Shown here: piece by piece, positions 45,401 through 56,200 of the stretch
Layout: the number at the start of each line of letters is the position of its first letter
Numbering within the stretch: the first letter of the stretch is position 1
NCBI GenBank assembly: GCA_036927565.1
Contig: JAYESD010000008.1
Location: 23,950,100-24,014,099 of the forward strand
Source of the DNA: Tuctoria greenei
Taxonomy: Eukaryota; Streptophyta; Magnoliopsida; Poales; Poaceae
Reading direction: 5' to 3'
DNA length: 64,000 nt
Translations under genes and position numbers: made by a program
Notes under the pieces: generated by a model
The model's database searches: none
What the model was told of the DNA's origin: nothing
The model's input: the letters and a program-made list of their open reading frames with translations, nothing else

Positions 45401-45930
45401 CTCACTGGACCCTCTACTTCGACGGCTCCATGCAAAAGCAGGGGGCCGGAGCTGGAATCCTTCTCCTCGCACCAACCGGAGAGAAGGTAAAATACATGGT
45501 ATACCTTGACTTCAAGGCGACCAACAACATGGCGGAATATGAAGCACTCATTTATGGACTAAAGGTGGCACTGTCATACGGTGTCAAGCAACTGCTGGTC
45601 AAGGGAGATTCACAGCTCATCATTAAGCAAGTGAAGGGTGAATGCTCCTGCAACAATCTCCAGCTAGCTGCTTACCTCCTTGAAGTCCAGAGGCTTCAAA
45701 AGGAGTTCGAAGTCCTAGATCTCCACCATGTCCAGCGTGCCCACAACGCTGAAGCCGAAGAACTCTCGACGAAAGCGTCAACCGGAGCTCCGGCTCCTGA
45801 CGGAACCTTTGTCCGGAGGTTGTCAAAACCCACAGCTCAGCCTGCCGAACTGAGCGAAGGGGGCGAGATCAGCATCCCGAAGCTGACGGACCCGATGGCC
45901 CTGTACCATGGAAGCCATCAAGGGTCGTAG
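45401..45930 (+). pseudogene. Tat-A second (archaeal-type) RNase H
   Basis: WTLYFDGSMQKQGAGAGILL, then NNMAEYEALIYGLKVALSYG, VKGDSQLIIKQVKGECSCNN and HNAEAEELSTKAS. The D, E, D pattern of a second RNase H domain is visible, as in Tat-lineage elements of plants. A one-base loss near 45903 ends the frame. Confidence 0.88.
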
Positions 45931-47229
45931 GTGCTGCCGGAAGCTCCGAGCAACCCAGCACGCAAGACTCAAATGCTCAAGGTAGTTCCGATGCATGGAT
46001 CTCGGAGATCCGGAACTACTTGAAAGACAACATCCTTCTTGACGACGATGTATCCGCTGACCGGGTAGTCAGATTGGCTAAAAGATACACGTTGGTAGAA
46101 GGGGATCTCTACTGGCGCGGTGCCAATGGCATCCTAATGCAGTGCATCACAAGGGAAGAAGGCTGTGAGATCCTCGCAGAAATCCATGGAGGCAAGTGTG
46201 GGAACCACGCGTCTTCCCGCACGCTGGTTGGTAAAGCCTTTCGGCATGGCTTCTACTGGCCTACAACACTCCAGGATGCAATTGAGCTAGTGAAGAAATG
46301 CGAAGCATGTCAATTTCATGCAAAGCAAATTCACACACCGGCTCAGCCCCTACAAATGATACCTCCTACATGGCCCTTCGCTGTGTGGGGGGTGGACATC
46401 TTGGGACCTTTCCGAAGAGTCGTCGGAGGTTACAAGTTCCGGTACGTTGCCATTGACAAGTTCACCAAGTGGCCGGAAGCAACTCCAGTTGTGACAATCA
46501 ACAAGCAATCTGCTATCAACTTTTTGCAGTCCATTGTATGCAGATTTGGAGTCCCAAACAAAATCATCACTGATAATGGGACCCAATTTACAAGCTCTGC
46601 ATTTCAAGGATATTGCGAAGACCTCGACATTCAAGTTTGCTACGCCTCGTAGCTCACCCAGCAAGCAATGGCCAAGCCGAGAGAGCAAATGCTGAAATCC
46701 TTAAAGGACTCAAAACACGCACCTATGAGCGCTTGAAAAAACATGGAGCCAACTGGATTGAAGAGCTTCTGCCCACTTTATGAGCCAACAGGACAACTCC
46801 AAACCGGTCAACTGGAGAGACACCCTTCTTCCTGGTGTATGGAGCTGAAGCAATCCTTCCTCCGGAAATCACCTTGGGGTCACTCCGGGTCCGGACCTTC
46901 GACGAAGCCACGCAGGACCAGCTCCGGCATGAAGACCTAGACCTCCTTGAGAAGGGAAGGTGCCAAGCAGCTGTTCGGAATGACCGATACCGCCAAGCCC
47001 TTCGGCGCTATCATCAGCGGCATGTACACAACCGACAGCTTGAGAAAGGCGATCTGGTGCTACGGAGAATACAATCCAGAGAAGGGTTAAACAAACTCTC
47101 CCCCAGCTAGGAGGGACCCTTCCGAGTGATTAAAGTATCCTGTCCCGGAAGCGTTCGCTTGGCTACCGAGGATGGGACACCTCTCCCAAATCCTTGGAAC
47201 ATTGAGCACCTCCGTAAGTTCTACACTTA
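45931..47229 (+). pseudogene. Tat-A integrase
   Basis: Zinc-binding region HGGKCGNHASSRTL..CEACQFHAKQ, core WGVDILGPFRR, AIDKFTKWPEATP and TDNGTQFTSSAFQGY. Two small indels near 46650 (Tat-B: YASVAHPASNGQAERAN) and TGA at about 46781 (Tat-B TGG) follow. The C-terminus VYGAEAILPPEITLGSLRVR has TAG at about 47107 (Tat-B TGG). It ends NPWNIEHLRKFYT-stop. D, D and E are all visible but in different frames. Confidence 0.88.
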
Positions 47230-48476
47230 ATATCACGGAGGTGAGTCTGTAGTAACTTGATGTGTATGTTATAGAGTCATTGTACAAAGTCGGATAGTTC
47301 CTCCGGGAGAAGAGCCGGACCTTTCCCGGAAGGTCCGCAAAGTTCATGCAACACTTGTCGCAGTCTCAAGACTAAAAGTGTGGCTAGCTACCGTGGGTCA
47401 AATGAGAAATTAAACATGCTTAGCCTGGTTCCGTACCCTAAGAGTGTACTTGTTTCCCCTGTACCCCGGACCTATAATGAAAGACATCTTCATGTGAAAC
47501 AGACTCCACGTGCATTTATTTTGTACAGGCTCAACATTTTTTATTTTTCTCTTTCTTGTCTATAAAAAAGACGTGCAATTCTTTAGAAATTTTAGTTCGA
47601 CTGGTTCATATACGATTTGAGCTGTATTGTCGATTCTTCTAGTTTCAAATATTGTTTATGGCCCACTCGCCTGAATGCCGCCAAGCCAACCTAGGGCCGG
47701 AGTGTGCTATCGACTTAGCCTGGTCAAGCACCCTAAGTACGCCACTCTACCTACACCCCGGCAAAGCGAAGTAAGGCGGTTCCAAGTACAATTGGATCTG
47801 GAAGAAAAGACAACGCATTCGGTTGTATTCAGAATCGCGTTTGACCTAAAACTCTCTTGGGAATCATAACCCGCGACAAAGTTATAGGCAAGGAACGAAT
47901 TTTACTATTTTTCTTGGCTTCAATGTGCAGGAAAAATAAAAAATCCACGTTAATGGAGAAAAGCCGGAGCTAACTAAGCTCCGACTCCCCCTAGGTGGCT
48001 TGTAATCGATGTTAAACATTGAAAACGAGCATCACCGGAGCAACCAAGCTCCGGTAAAGCTAGGGGGGCCAGCCGTCGACGCAAAATAAATGATGGTGAG
48101 AAGACCCCGCAAGCGGAGTCTGCTTCCAACAAACTACACATTGGTAAAGGTCACTGCCGGAACTACTAAGCTCCGACGATAGACAATGCCGGAGCTTCTA
48201 AGCTCCGGCAACCTCAGGGGGCCTTCACTATCGAAGACTTCAGACCTACACTCTACAAGTTCGAAGCAAATGAGTCTTCGACAAAACACAATATCCTCTT
48301 GGTACATGTTCACAATCGAATTGTGTACATCTACCACAGGGCCAAGTGAAGACAAAAGTGTTGAAGACAAAAAGTGAAATTCACAAAAATTTGGGGATTT
48401 CATTCATCTGGAGACAAGGGATTATAAAATTGAGGAAGAAAAAGTGAGAATACAAGTGGGAGCTACGGAGATGGTC
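47230..48476 (+). other. Tat-A spacer with stem-loop repeats
   Basis: No plus-strand gene. From 47962 to 48210 four imperfect inverted units lie in tandem, each of the form ccggagc..5-8 nt..gctccgg: about 47964, 48032, 48153 and 48188. Each can fold into a short hairpin. The spacing is irregular and they sit downstream of both pol (plus) and the antisense gene (minus). Confidence 0.65.
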
Positions 48477-51400
48477 CTAGACCCTATGGAAGAACTGGGT
48501 GACATTCTGAGCAACCTCTGACACATTGGCTCGGGCGGCTTCACCTTCTCCTTCGACGGGACCTTCAAGCACCGGGTCCAGAGGGAATTGGGGATTCCGG
48601 CTGGTGTAGCACGTCAGCACATACTCTGCGACGTTCTTCGCCAGGGATTGCCCCTCAACCTCCAACTGGTCCGCGATAACGTCGCCCACCTTGGAGAGTT
48701 TGCTACCCGCCGAGCTCAGCGCTTGCAACGCCAGGTCCAGCTCCGGCTCCGGATCATCCGGACGCACGGGACTGAAGCCCATCGATGTCATCGCGTCGTT
48801 GGCCTTGCCCAGGAACTCCCAAACCTATAGGGAGTCCGCAGCCCTCAAGCCCTTCAGTTCTTCCAGGGATCTTTTGGCCGCCACCAGTTCAGAATTCTCG
48901 CGAGCGAGGCGCTCAACTTCTTTGGCGTTTTGCTGAATCTTTTCAGCAACTCGCTTCTCGAGTTTTCCGAGCTCCTCCTCCCGGAGGTAGATCTTGTTCC
49001 GGCGGTCAACCAGGTCCTTCTCCCTGCCCCTTAATTTCTTCTCCCTGGCAGCAATGGCACACTCTTGCTCGTAGAGTTCCTGTCCTCGCACCCAGGCCTT
49101 CTCCTCCTCCTCAGCGCAGCGCTCTTCCAATTTCTTGGCGCGCTCTTCGAGGCCCTTGTCAGCCAGAGCCAACTTTTCGGTGAGCTCCTCCTCCCTCCTC
49201 AAGACGTCATCCCGCAACTCTAGGAGTTTCTGCTCTTCATCTTCGAGCCTTTTCTCCCTCTCCTCAAGTGCCTCCCGGCGCTTGATGAGAGTAGTGTTAA
49301 TGTCCTCAAGACTTTCTTGGCGTTCATCAGCCACACTATTAGCTGCTTTGGTCTGCTCATAAATGGCCCGGGATTGAGCGTCGAGGGCGCGAGTCAACCT
49401 CTCCCTGTCATCCAATAACTTGCCCCAGTACTCCAGGTGGACCTTCTCCTGCTTGATCCATTCTTTGTCATCTGCCAGCCTTGACTGCGCCAGCTTGGTC
49501 TCGAAGTAGAGCCGATTAGGCCACCTCCTAAGGGTTTGGCGCTCCTCTTCAAGAGCCTTGCTGTCGTTGAAGAATGCCAGCTGAACTTGACGCAGACTGA
49601 AGCAGGCGTTGTCAATAGACAATGACAACGGGATAGGATCCGGACCTGCTGGGGTCTCCTCTGCTGGTTCCAGCGGGTTTTCAGTTACAAAAATTGGGTC
49701 CCACTCCACAAGAGTGGTCCCCTGAGCCTCCACGGCACCAGGGTCGTCCTCCAGGATGGCCTCAGTCGCCATCAAGGAGGGTCCCGCTGATGAAGTTCCG
49801 ACCTCCAGAAGTGGTTCCGAAGGACCACCCGCCAGATCTTCGTTCGTCCCCTCGGGCAGGGGGCCAACGACTTCATCAGAGCACTCCGTCTCAGCCACAG
49901 GTACCTCCGGCGTCGTCACTCCCGGAGCAGGAACTGCTTCTGGCTCCAGCCTGGGCACCTCCTCTATTGGGGGCTCGAGCGCTGACGCCTTCGCAACGAC
50001 CAGCTCAGGCGCCGGAAGATCTTCAACAACAGTCGGCCCTGTGGCCGGAGCTTCAACGGCAACCGGCTCGGGAGCCGGAAGGTCTTCAACATCAACCGGC
50101 CCTGCGGCCGGAGCTCCAGCAACGACCGGCTCTACGGCCGGTGCTTCAGAGGTACCCAACCCAACCGCCGGGACTTCCTCAACATCCGGCGCGCACGCCG
50201 GGACTTCAATTACCTCTGGCTCAACCGCCGGGGCTTCAACAATTTCCGGCTCTGGGGCCGGAATTATTGCTTCATCCGGCTCAACAGCCGAAGCTTCCAT
50301 CATCTCAGCACCCAAACCCGGAGCTTCAACCTCCAAGGCAGGTGCCGCTGGCGCATCTTCTCTCCCGTGGTCCGGCGCTACCACGGGAGTCTCGGGGGAT
50401 GAGTCGAGGTCCATGACCACGACAGCTGGCGCCGGAGCTGCCGCAGCTTCAGCCACCACTTGGGGCAGCACCGAGACAGGAGCAGAGGCTTCCGCCCTTA
50501 CAACTTCAGCTGCTGTGGCAGAGGGTGGAGCCTCACTCCTCTTCTTGGGAACACTGCAGATGAAGGATGAAGAAATTTAAAAAATAGTTACTACAAAAAA
50601 ACAACTGTCTGAGGTAAAGATTAAAAATTACCTCGGGAGGCTTCCGCACCAGCTTGCGCGAAACCTCTTTCCCTGGCGTTCTGGGCTGACCATAGCCGCC
50701 GCCGGCGTGGAAGCTCCGGAAGGCCCCCTGAAACTCGTTGCAGTCACGGGCACTTCCTTAGTCGAGGCCCTCCTCGACCGGGAAGGACCTCTGGACCTAG
50801 AGGCCTCAACTGGCCCTGGTGATGGAGTCGCATGCCCGGAGCTAGCACCCCGGGAAGGCGCCGCTGCGGGTATAGTCGCCGCAGTTGTAGAAGACCTCCC
50901 CCTCCGGGGAGAAGGAGCTGATGCAGAGGTTGCAGGCCTGACGGACCTTCCGTCGGCATGCTGCAGTTTCCTCTTCCAGCTCAAGGGTTCGTCCGCCGGT
51001 TCCTTGCCCTTGCCGACGACTTCGATCCTTGGCTTCGGGGCAGGGTCGGAACCACCTTCGGAAGCCCCAGGGATCACCACCCTGGAGGTCGATCTTCTCT
51101 CGATGACACCAAGGTCGTCAAGCACCGTCGAAGCTCCCTGCTGAACTCTACTTCCACGTTCAGAGGGAGAAAGGTTGATGGCGGGGTCAAGTCATCTCCC
51201 GCAATGTCGATGCCGTGCTGGAACTTTTTGAGATGTAACTCCAAGGTTGCCCCCGCCATGTTGGACTTCAGTTCGGTCTCGACCCGGTCGTCGTCCATCA
51301 CGCTATTGAGGGCCCAATCAAGTTTTTCTCTCCTCCTCTTCAGCGGTGCCCACCTGTTGACCAGGAAGTTGCAAAATACCACCTGAGGAGTTAATACTCC

Positions 51401-52071
51401 CTCCACGCACTGGCGGATCCTGGTCAGAGCAGGGTTGAAGGCATTCGACAGCACCAGAGCTTCACTCCAGACTGCAGTGTCGATGTTGGGGAGGCCTTCG
51501 GGCAGCTCCAGCTTCTCGTGTCCTCTACCCGGATGACTATCCAGTCCTTCTTCCAATCATCCCACTTTCCAGAGGGAAACGACCAGAGGTACTTGAATGG
51601 GCACTTCTTGCGCTTCACGAAGTAATAGAAGCCAAGGTACTCATTACTCCTACCGGTGGTATGGACAGTGAAGAAGGTCCGGAAAAGTTCAATGTAGGGG
51701 GGGATGCCCACCCACATTTCGCAGAAGTGGACGAAGATAGACACAAGAAGAATGGAGTGGGGGCCAAGGTGGTATAGCTGCAGACCATAAAAGTCTAGCA
51801 GCATCAAGAAAAAGGAGGAAAAAGGTGGGATCAACCCCACCATGGCGTACGAAGAGAAGTACACCATCTCGCCGGCGTGCTCCTTCTCGAACGGGAGCTC
51901 ACTTCCGGCGCGGACCAGACGGTTGAAGAAGTCCGGGGACCATCCCATGAGGGCCCATGCCTTCTTCAAGTCACCTTCGGTCTTCAAACGACTCTCGCGG
52001 AGACCCAACTCCATTGCAGCACAACAAGGCAAGAGAGGGAAAGCGAGCACAAGTTGGGAGTTTGAGCGCAA
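48477..52071 (-). pseudogene. Antisense spliced gene of Tat-A
   Basis: Minus strand, between integrase and 3' LTR. The N-terminal part (MELGLRESRLKTEGDLKKAW at 52012; PPFSSFFLMLLDFYGLQLYH, then FVHFCEMWVGIPPYIELF) resembles the 'putative gypsy type transposon' domain (PF04195, by memory) of plant proteins related to Tat antisense genes. Frame changes near 51530 and 51145 lead to a basic, Ser/Pro-rich part. A clean 78-nt intron follows (50631-50554: donor GAG|GTAATT, acceptor CTGCAG|T) and the phase is kept. The last exon has an Ala/Pro/Val/Glu repeat region (VEAPA, VEDLPAPE units), then a long coiled coil (about 49540-48850, KRREALEEREKRLEDEEQKL). TAG at 48825 replaces an expected codon; the frame goes on to 48477. 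Its role is unknown. Confidence 0.75.
50554..50631 (-). other. Intron of the Tat-A antisense gene
   Basis: 78 nt, GTAATTTTT to TTCATCTGCAG in minus sense. It is strongly T/A-rich against GC-rich exons on both sides, with a good polypyrimidine run. Its presence shows that the antisense strand is, or was, transcribed as an mRNA. Confidence 0.75.
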
Positions 52072-52528
52072 GATCAGATGAGAGGCGTAAAGAACTCCAG
52101 ACGGTGCGCGCTTTCCTCTTTAAGTAAGCCCTCGCAACGCTTGGATGGAAACCGCAAGGAAGTCGAAGATACTACTAAAAAATTCCACCCGGCCGATGAC
52201 AAGAGGGCCCGGGACCACCCCGACGATCAAGTCGAGATTCTTACCCAGGCGAACGGTTATCATCATGAGGCGGGAAGCCCGAAGGCAGCGGCCTGACAAG
52301 GCGCGCGGGACCGATACGATGTTCGTATCGGGAACCGGCGACCTTCAATTGCGTGAGATCCGCACGCCAAAGATCTCATTTGTCGCACACGGGATATGCC
52401 ACGCGGTGAGGATTTAAATCCAAACTATCGCCAACAGCACATCCAAAGACCTTTGAAGACTCAGTTCAAAAGTCGAAGGATGGACCCACCTCCGACGGAA
52501 TGACTTCACCCAAGGGGTCTTCCCCAGA

Positions 52529-52547
52529 GGTGGGCCGAGGGGGCCAC
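52529..52547 (+). other. Polypurine tract of Tat-A
   Basis: Purine-rich aggtgggccgagggggccac-like stretch directly before the 3' LTR; primes plus-strand DNA synthesis. Confidence 0.65.
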
Positions 52548-53411
52548 TGTCGGTACCTTGGATACCATATACTCTTTGGGATTGCAAAGATCTCAAGGGA
52601 AAGTCATCTACTTAATTTGAAGACCTTCGGAGGCCCACATGTCAGACATAACCAGACCCGCTTCTCCAACATGGTTAGTCCCAGGGTCGCCACGTGTACT
52701 ATCAAACCGGATCTACCGCCCACAAGGGGGAAGCTCCGGGCTATGTACCGAAATGGCACCCCCTGACCTAACCCCAGACCGAGGGAAGCTCCGGAACTGA
52801 CACGTGTCGGGTAACACCGGACCTATGTGTTCCCCACAGTGTGCTCCGGCGCTGCCACGTGTCCAACCGTCGGATCTTTAGCCTCTAACCTCCGGAAGAC
52901 TCCACAATGGCTCCGGATCTTCAAAGGGGAATCAAGGACTTCAAGACCCGATCAAGTGTCATTAATACTATATTAATGACACACGATCGGACGACTTTAA
53001 TTACCAGTAACGGTGCTGTCAAAGGCCATAACTCGGTCATTAAGGGCAATTAAACGTGTTGAATGTGTATCAATATCAGTAACCGCCGGGGCCACATGTC
53101 GGGCCAGGCTAACTTGTAACGGCCTGCCCTTGTACTATAAAAGAACAGGCCGACAATACATAGGACACACTCTCCGGAGACACGCTGACTTTACACTCTC
53201 AACTGACGTTGAGATCATACATCCAATACAACACCAACACACCCCGTGGAGTAGGGTATTACGCTCAGGCGGCCCGAACCACGTAAATCTTCGTGTCCTT
53301 TTTGTCACTCGACATCTCACCTTCTGGAATCTCCGCGCGCCCATACCGAACCTCAAACTCCTCTAACACTTTAGTAGTGTCGAGAGATCTGCCAGATCAA
53401 AACCACCGACA
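52548..53411 (+). repeat. 3' LTR of Tat-A, adjoining MATH-BTB start
   Basis: 864 bp, TGTCGGTACCttgg to accaCCGACA, then target duplication aaggc and, one base later, the ATG at 53418. A TATA box (tataaaag, 53136) sits about 280 bp upstream of that ATG. Confidence 0.95.
53136..53143 (+). promoter_or_regulatory. TATA box of Tat-A 3' LTR
   Basis: tataaaag, same context as in the 5' LTR. A transcript starting about 30 bp downstream would have the MATH-BTB ATG at 53418 as its first AUG: I found no ATG between 53165 and 53417. Confidence 0.6.
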
Positions 53412-53585
53412 AAGGCAATGGCGGCATCCGATCTACCACGGCCAACCACGAGGACAGCGTCGAGGTGCACGCCACAGTTCGCACGGGGTACGCACGCGTT
53501 CGAGATCGCCGGGTACAGTCTGCACCGGGGTCTCGGCGTCGGCAACTTCATCCGGTCCGCCACCTTCGACGTCGGTGGGTACAGC

Positions 53586-54019
53586 TAGGGCTGTCAATGA
53601 AGCTCGAGGCTCTTGAGCTACTCGAGTTCGGCTCGTTAAAAGCTCGACTCGAGCTCGGCTCGATAGCTAAACGAGCCGAACTCGAGCTTCATATCAAGCT
53701 CGCGAGCCTGACGAGCTCGAGCTCATTAAGCTCGATAAGGCTCATTAATATAAATTATGTTCTATAAATATTATTTGTTAATATTTTTTCTCTTAAAATT
53801 TATTTAGTTTTATTGTTTAAATGAGCTTATTGAACTCGAACTCGAGCTTTTACGAACTTCAACCGAGCCTAACTATGTAAACGAGCCTTATCGAGTCAAG
53901 CTTGAGCTTGACTGCAGGATCAATTGGATTTCAAGATGAACTCGAGCTTGGCTCGAATTCTTAACGAGCTTGAGCTTCAGAGAGTAAGCTCGCTCGAGCT
54001 CGGCTCGTTGACAGCCCTA
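53586..54019. mobile_element. hAT-type MITE in MATH-BTB exon
   Basis: 434 bp, ends tagggctgtcaatga and tcgttgacagcccta (inverted), flanked by the exact 8-bp duplication ggtacagc (53578-53585, 54020-54027). 8-bp duplication and TAGGG ends mark hAT. The interior is full of gagctcg/ctcgagc palindromic repeats around an AT-rich core. It has no coding capacity. Confidence 0.93.
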
Positions 54020-54156
54020 GGTACAGCTGGTGCATCCGCTTCTACACCAACAGATACGTGGAAGACGGCGACGCGGATACCAGAGACGGTGGCATGGTCG
54101 CAGCCTTCTTGAGCTTTTGAGCAAGAACGCCGTCGTGAGGGCGTACTATGACTTCA

Positions 54157-54655
54157 GAGCATCTCCAACCCCTTTTTTATTTTTGGTTTGCTATTCTTTC
54201 AAATGACAAATATGCTATCCACATTTAGCATCTCATTCCATGAGCATCTCCAACCCGTTTGCTATATGATGTGTTATATTAATTTTTTTTCATATTTTAT
54301 TAGTATATAATAATTATTTTAAAATTCAAATAACATTGTTGCAATGGCTATATTGTAACGGCTGTATTTATAACGGCTATTTTTTAATGGTTATATTTCT
54401 AATGACTATTTTTCAACGAATGTATTTCCAACGGCTAATTTTCAACGACTATTTTGCAACAGAACGACGATAATGTACTGGAAATCGGGAATAGCAAACC
54501 GAATAGCATTTGCTACTAGTAGCACATCGAGAGCTCCATATAGCAAATGGCTAAAAATAGCAATCCTAATAGTAAACCGGTTGGAGATGATTTTTTCTCT
54601 AGATTTGCTAAATAATAGGATAGCACATCATATAGCTAATGGGTTGGAGATGCTC
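54157..54655. mobile_element. Tourist-type MITE(s) in MATH-BTB exon
   Basis: Ends gagcatctccaaccc and gggttggagatgctc, flanked by tca (54154-54156, 54656-54658). Removal restores the reading GACTTCAAGCTC. A second gagcatctccaaccc at 54242 pairs over about 36 bp with the right end (..gctatatgatgtg / cacatcatatagc..), and an inner ggttggagatga lies near 54580. The insert is therefore compound or nested. Between them are several (C/T)AACGGCTATTT-like repeats. Confidence 0.8.
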
Positions 54656-55498
54656 TCAAGCTCGTCGACTTCTCCACGGGGCTCTCGACATCTATCGTCA
54701 GCACGGCTGTGCCGCAGGTGTTCGACTCCACGGATGCCATGGAAGACAACTCCTTCGCATGGGGTACGGACGAGTTCATGATGAGTACTGAGCTGGAATC
54801 CATCTATGTACGTGATGATCGCATCTCTGTCGAGTGCGACGTCACTGTTATCAAGCAACCACTAGTGGAGGAGACCTTCGTGGTTGATGTGCCTCCATCG
54901 GATCTACCAAGTGATTTTGGAAAACTAATGGAGATGGAGCATCTATCAGATGTGATTTTCATTGTCAAGGGCGAGGTTTTCGTTGCCCACAAGGTTGTGA
55001 TTGCAGTGCGATCTCCTGTCTTATTAGAGGAGGAGATTTGTTACAGGACAATAGGGCAGAGGGAGAAAGAGTGCATAATAAGAATTGAAGACATGCAACC
55101 TGCTATATTCAAGGCATTTCTTCGCTTCATCTATAGACTCCTTGCCTGAAGATATGGAATATATTAATGGCAGTGATCCGAAACTGGTCGTAGCCAAGCA
55201 GTTGCTTGTGGCGGCAGATAGGTATTGCATGGAGAGGTTGAAGCTGATCTGTGAAAGCATTCTCTGCAAAAATGTTGATGCCAACACCGTGGTTGCCATG
55301 CGTGGTCTAGCTGACAAGTACCAGTGCAACAATCTCAAAGATGCATGCGTCAGATATATCAACTACTATTGGAGTAGAGTGGGCGATGCAGAGGAAAGCC
55401 AACCGTACCAACTACTCCAAAGGTCATTATCTGCTATATTTGTACATTTACTGGAGAAAGCAAGAAAATTAGGCATGTCCCTGTTTAGATTGAAATAG

Positions 55499-56134
55499 CT
55501 AGTTTGTTAAGAGGATGAGGATTCTATATAGTGCTTGTAAGGTACTCAGGTTACCTAAACAAGGGTAATAATGCAGTATTTTGTTCCAACTATCTTCTAT
55601 AAGTTGTAATAATTTGTAAGCAAGGATAGCAAATTAAGAACGGGTTAATTATTTTTCGTGGTTCAAAGTGTGATATAATTACGCATTAAATAAACTAAAT
55701 GATGCACGTAATCATTTAGTTCGGCTCAGAGGGAAAGAATGTTTGGACGTGACATCAATATTATTTTTCATAGAAGTATTTTTAAGATACTGAAAATTGT
55801 AGAAAAATATTTTTAAATTTGTTAAGATATGTATGCAATTGTAAACCCTCTATTACCATTTTTTTTCCAAATTGACAGCTACCTTTAACATATTCTCGTC
55901 TCTTTCGACTGGACCCTAGTTGGTTTCCTTGAGCATCGGCTGGGACTTCTGTTCTTACAGACTCTGTCATAGAGTTAGCTGTCTGGTTCAAGATCTGCCG
56001 CATGCTGCCTGAGCCAGGTAGCTACCATATCCCAAATGTTGGAAATCGAACAGTTAAGTACCCTGCCTGGCTCAGGCAATATTTTTCAGAGCGTTACAAA
56101 TCTGAAGGTTATATCGGGTTCTTCGTTAACTTTC
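55499..56134. other. 3' flank of MATH-BTB, no clear gene
   Basis: AT-rich sequence. A short frame at 56002-56184 (GSYHIPNVGNRTVKYPAWLR) has no domain I recognise and runs into the Tourist-type terminus at 56138, so I do not call it a gene. Confidence 0.4.
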
Positions 56135-56137
56135 TAA

Positions 56138-56200
56138 GGCTGTCTCCAATAGCAGCCTCAAATGCAAACCTATCCTCATTTTAGGCTTTACTAGGGAACT
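56138..56200. mobile_element. Left end of a Tourist-type element
   Basis: TAA (56135-56137) followed by ggctgtctccaatagcagcc, the same target triplet and terminus as the element at 14317. The element is interrupted by Cassandra at 56201; its right end was not found and may lie beyond Tat-B. Confidence 0.5.

Larger units (their letters stand above)
32888..53411 (+). mobile_element. Tat-lineage Ty3/gypsy element (Tat-A)
   Basis: Two 864-bp LTRs (32888-33751, 52548-53411) with exact target duplication aaggc. Gag, protease, RT, RNase H, a second RNase H and integrase run in the plus sense, and a spliced antisense gene lies between integrase and the 3' LTR. The extra RNase H (YFDGSMQKQGAGAGILLLAP) and lack of chromodomain place it in the Tat lineage. 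It is 20.5 kb long because a CRM-clade element (36706-44186) is nested in RT; without that it is 13.0 kb. Many nonsense codons and frameshifts make it dead. A second copy, Tat-B, starts at 56991. Confidence 0.93.
53418..55498 (+). pseudogene. MATH-BTB protein pseudogene
   Basis: The plant MATH-BTB family supplies substrate adaptors for CUL3 ubiquitin ligases and is expanded in grasses. Start MAASDLPRPTTRTASRCTPQ at 53418. The MATH part has GTHAFEIAGYSLHRGLGVGN, SATFDVGGYS, then WCIRFYTN after the hAT MITE. Damage: the MITE at 53586 brings an in-frame TAG after codon 56; a one-base loss near 54104 (FL..LLSKNAVVRAYYDF); a Tourist MITE at 54157-54655; a one-base loss near 55134 (FIY..DSLPEDM). 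The BTB part reads HLSDVIFIVKGEVFVAHKVV, then IAVRSPVL and AIFKAFLRFIY; the C-terminal helices LVVAKQLLVAADRYCMERLK and ANTVVAMRGLADKYQCNNLK are well kept. Ends MSLFRLK-stop. The good preservation suggests recent inactivation. Confidence 0.88.

Noticed and set aside
49694..50580. Plus-strand frames of 240 and 274 residues
   Set aside because: They are mirror frames of the GC-rich Ala/Pro repeat part of the antisense gene; the minus strand has the coiled coil and the intron.
32888..53411. 864-bp LTR length shared by Tat-A and the nested CRM element
   Set aside because: The two LTR pairs have the same length but unrelated sequences and different ends (TGTCGG versus TGATGA); treated as coincidence.
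56002..56184. 60-residue frame GSYHIPNVGNRT...
   Set aside because: No domain, runs into a transposon terminus, no partner exon seen.
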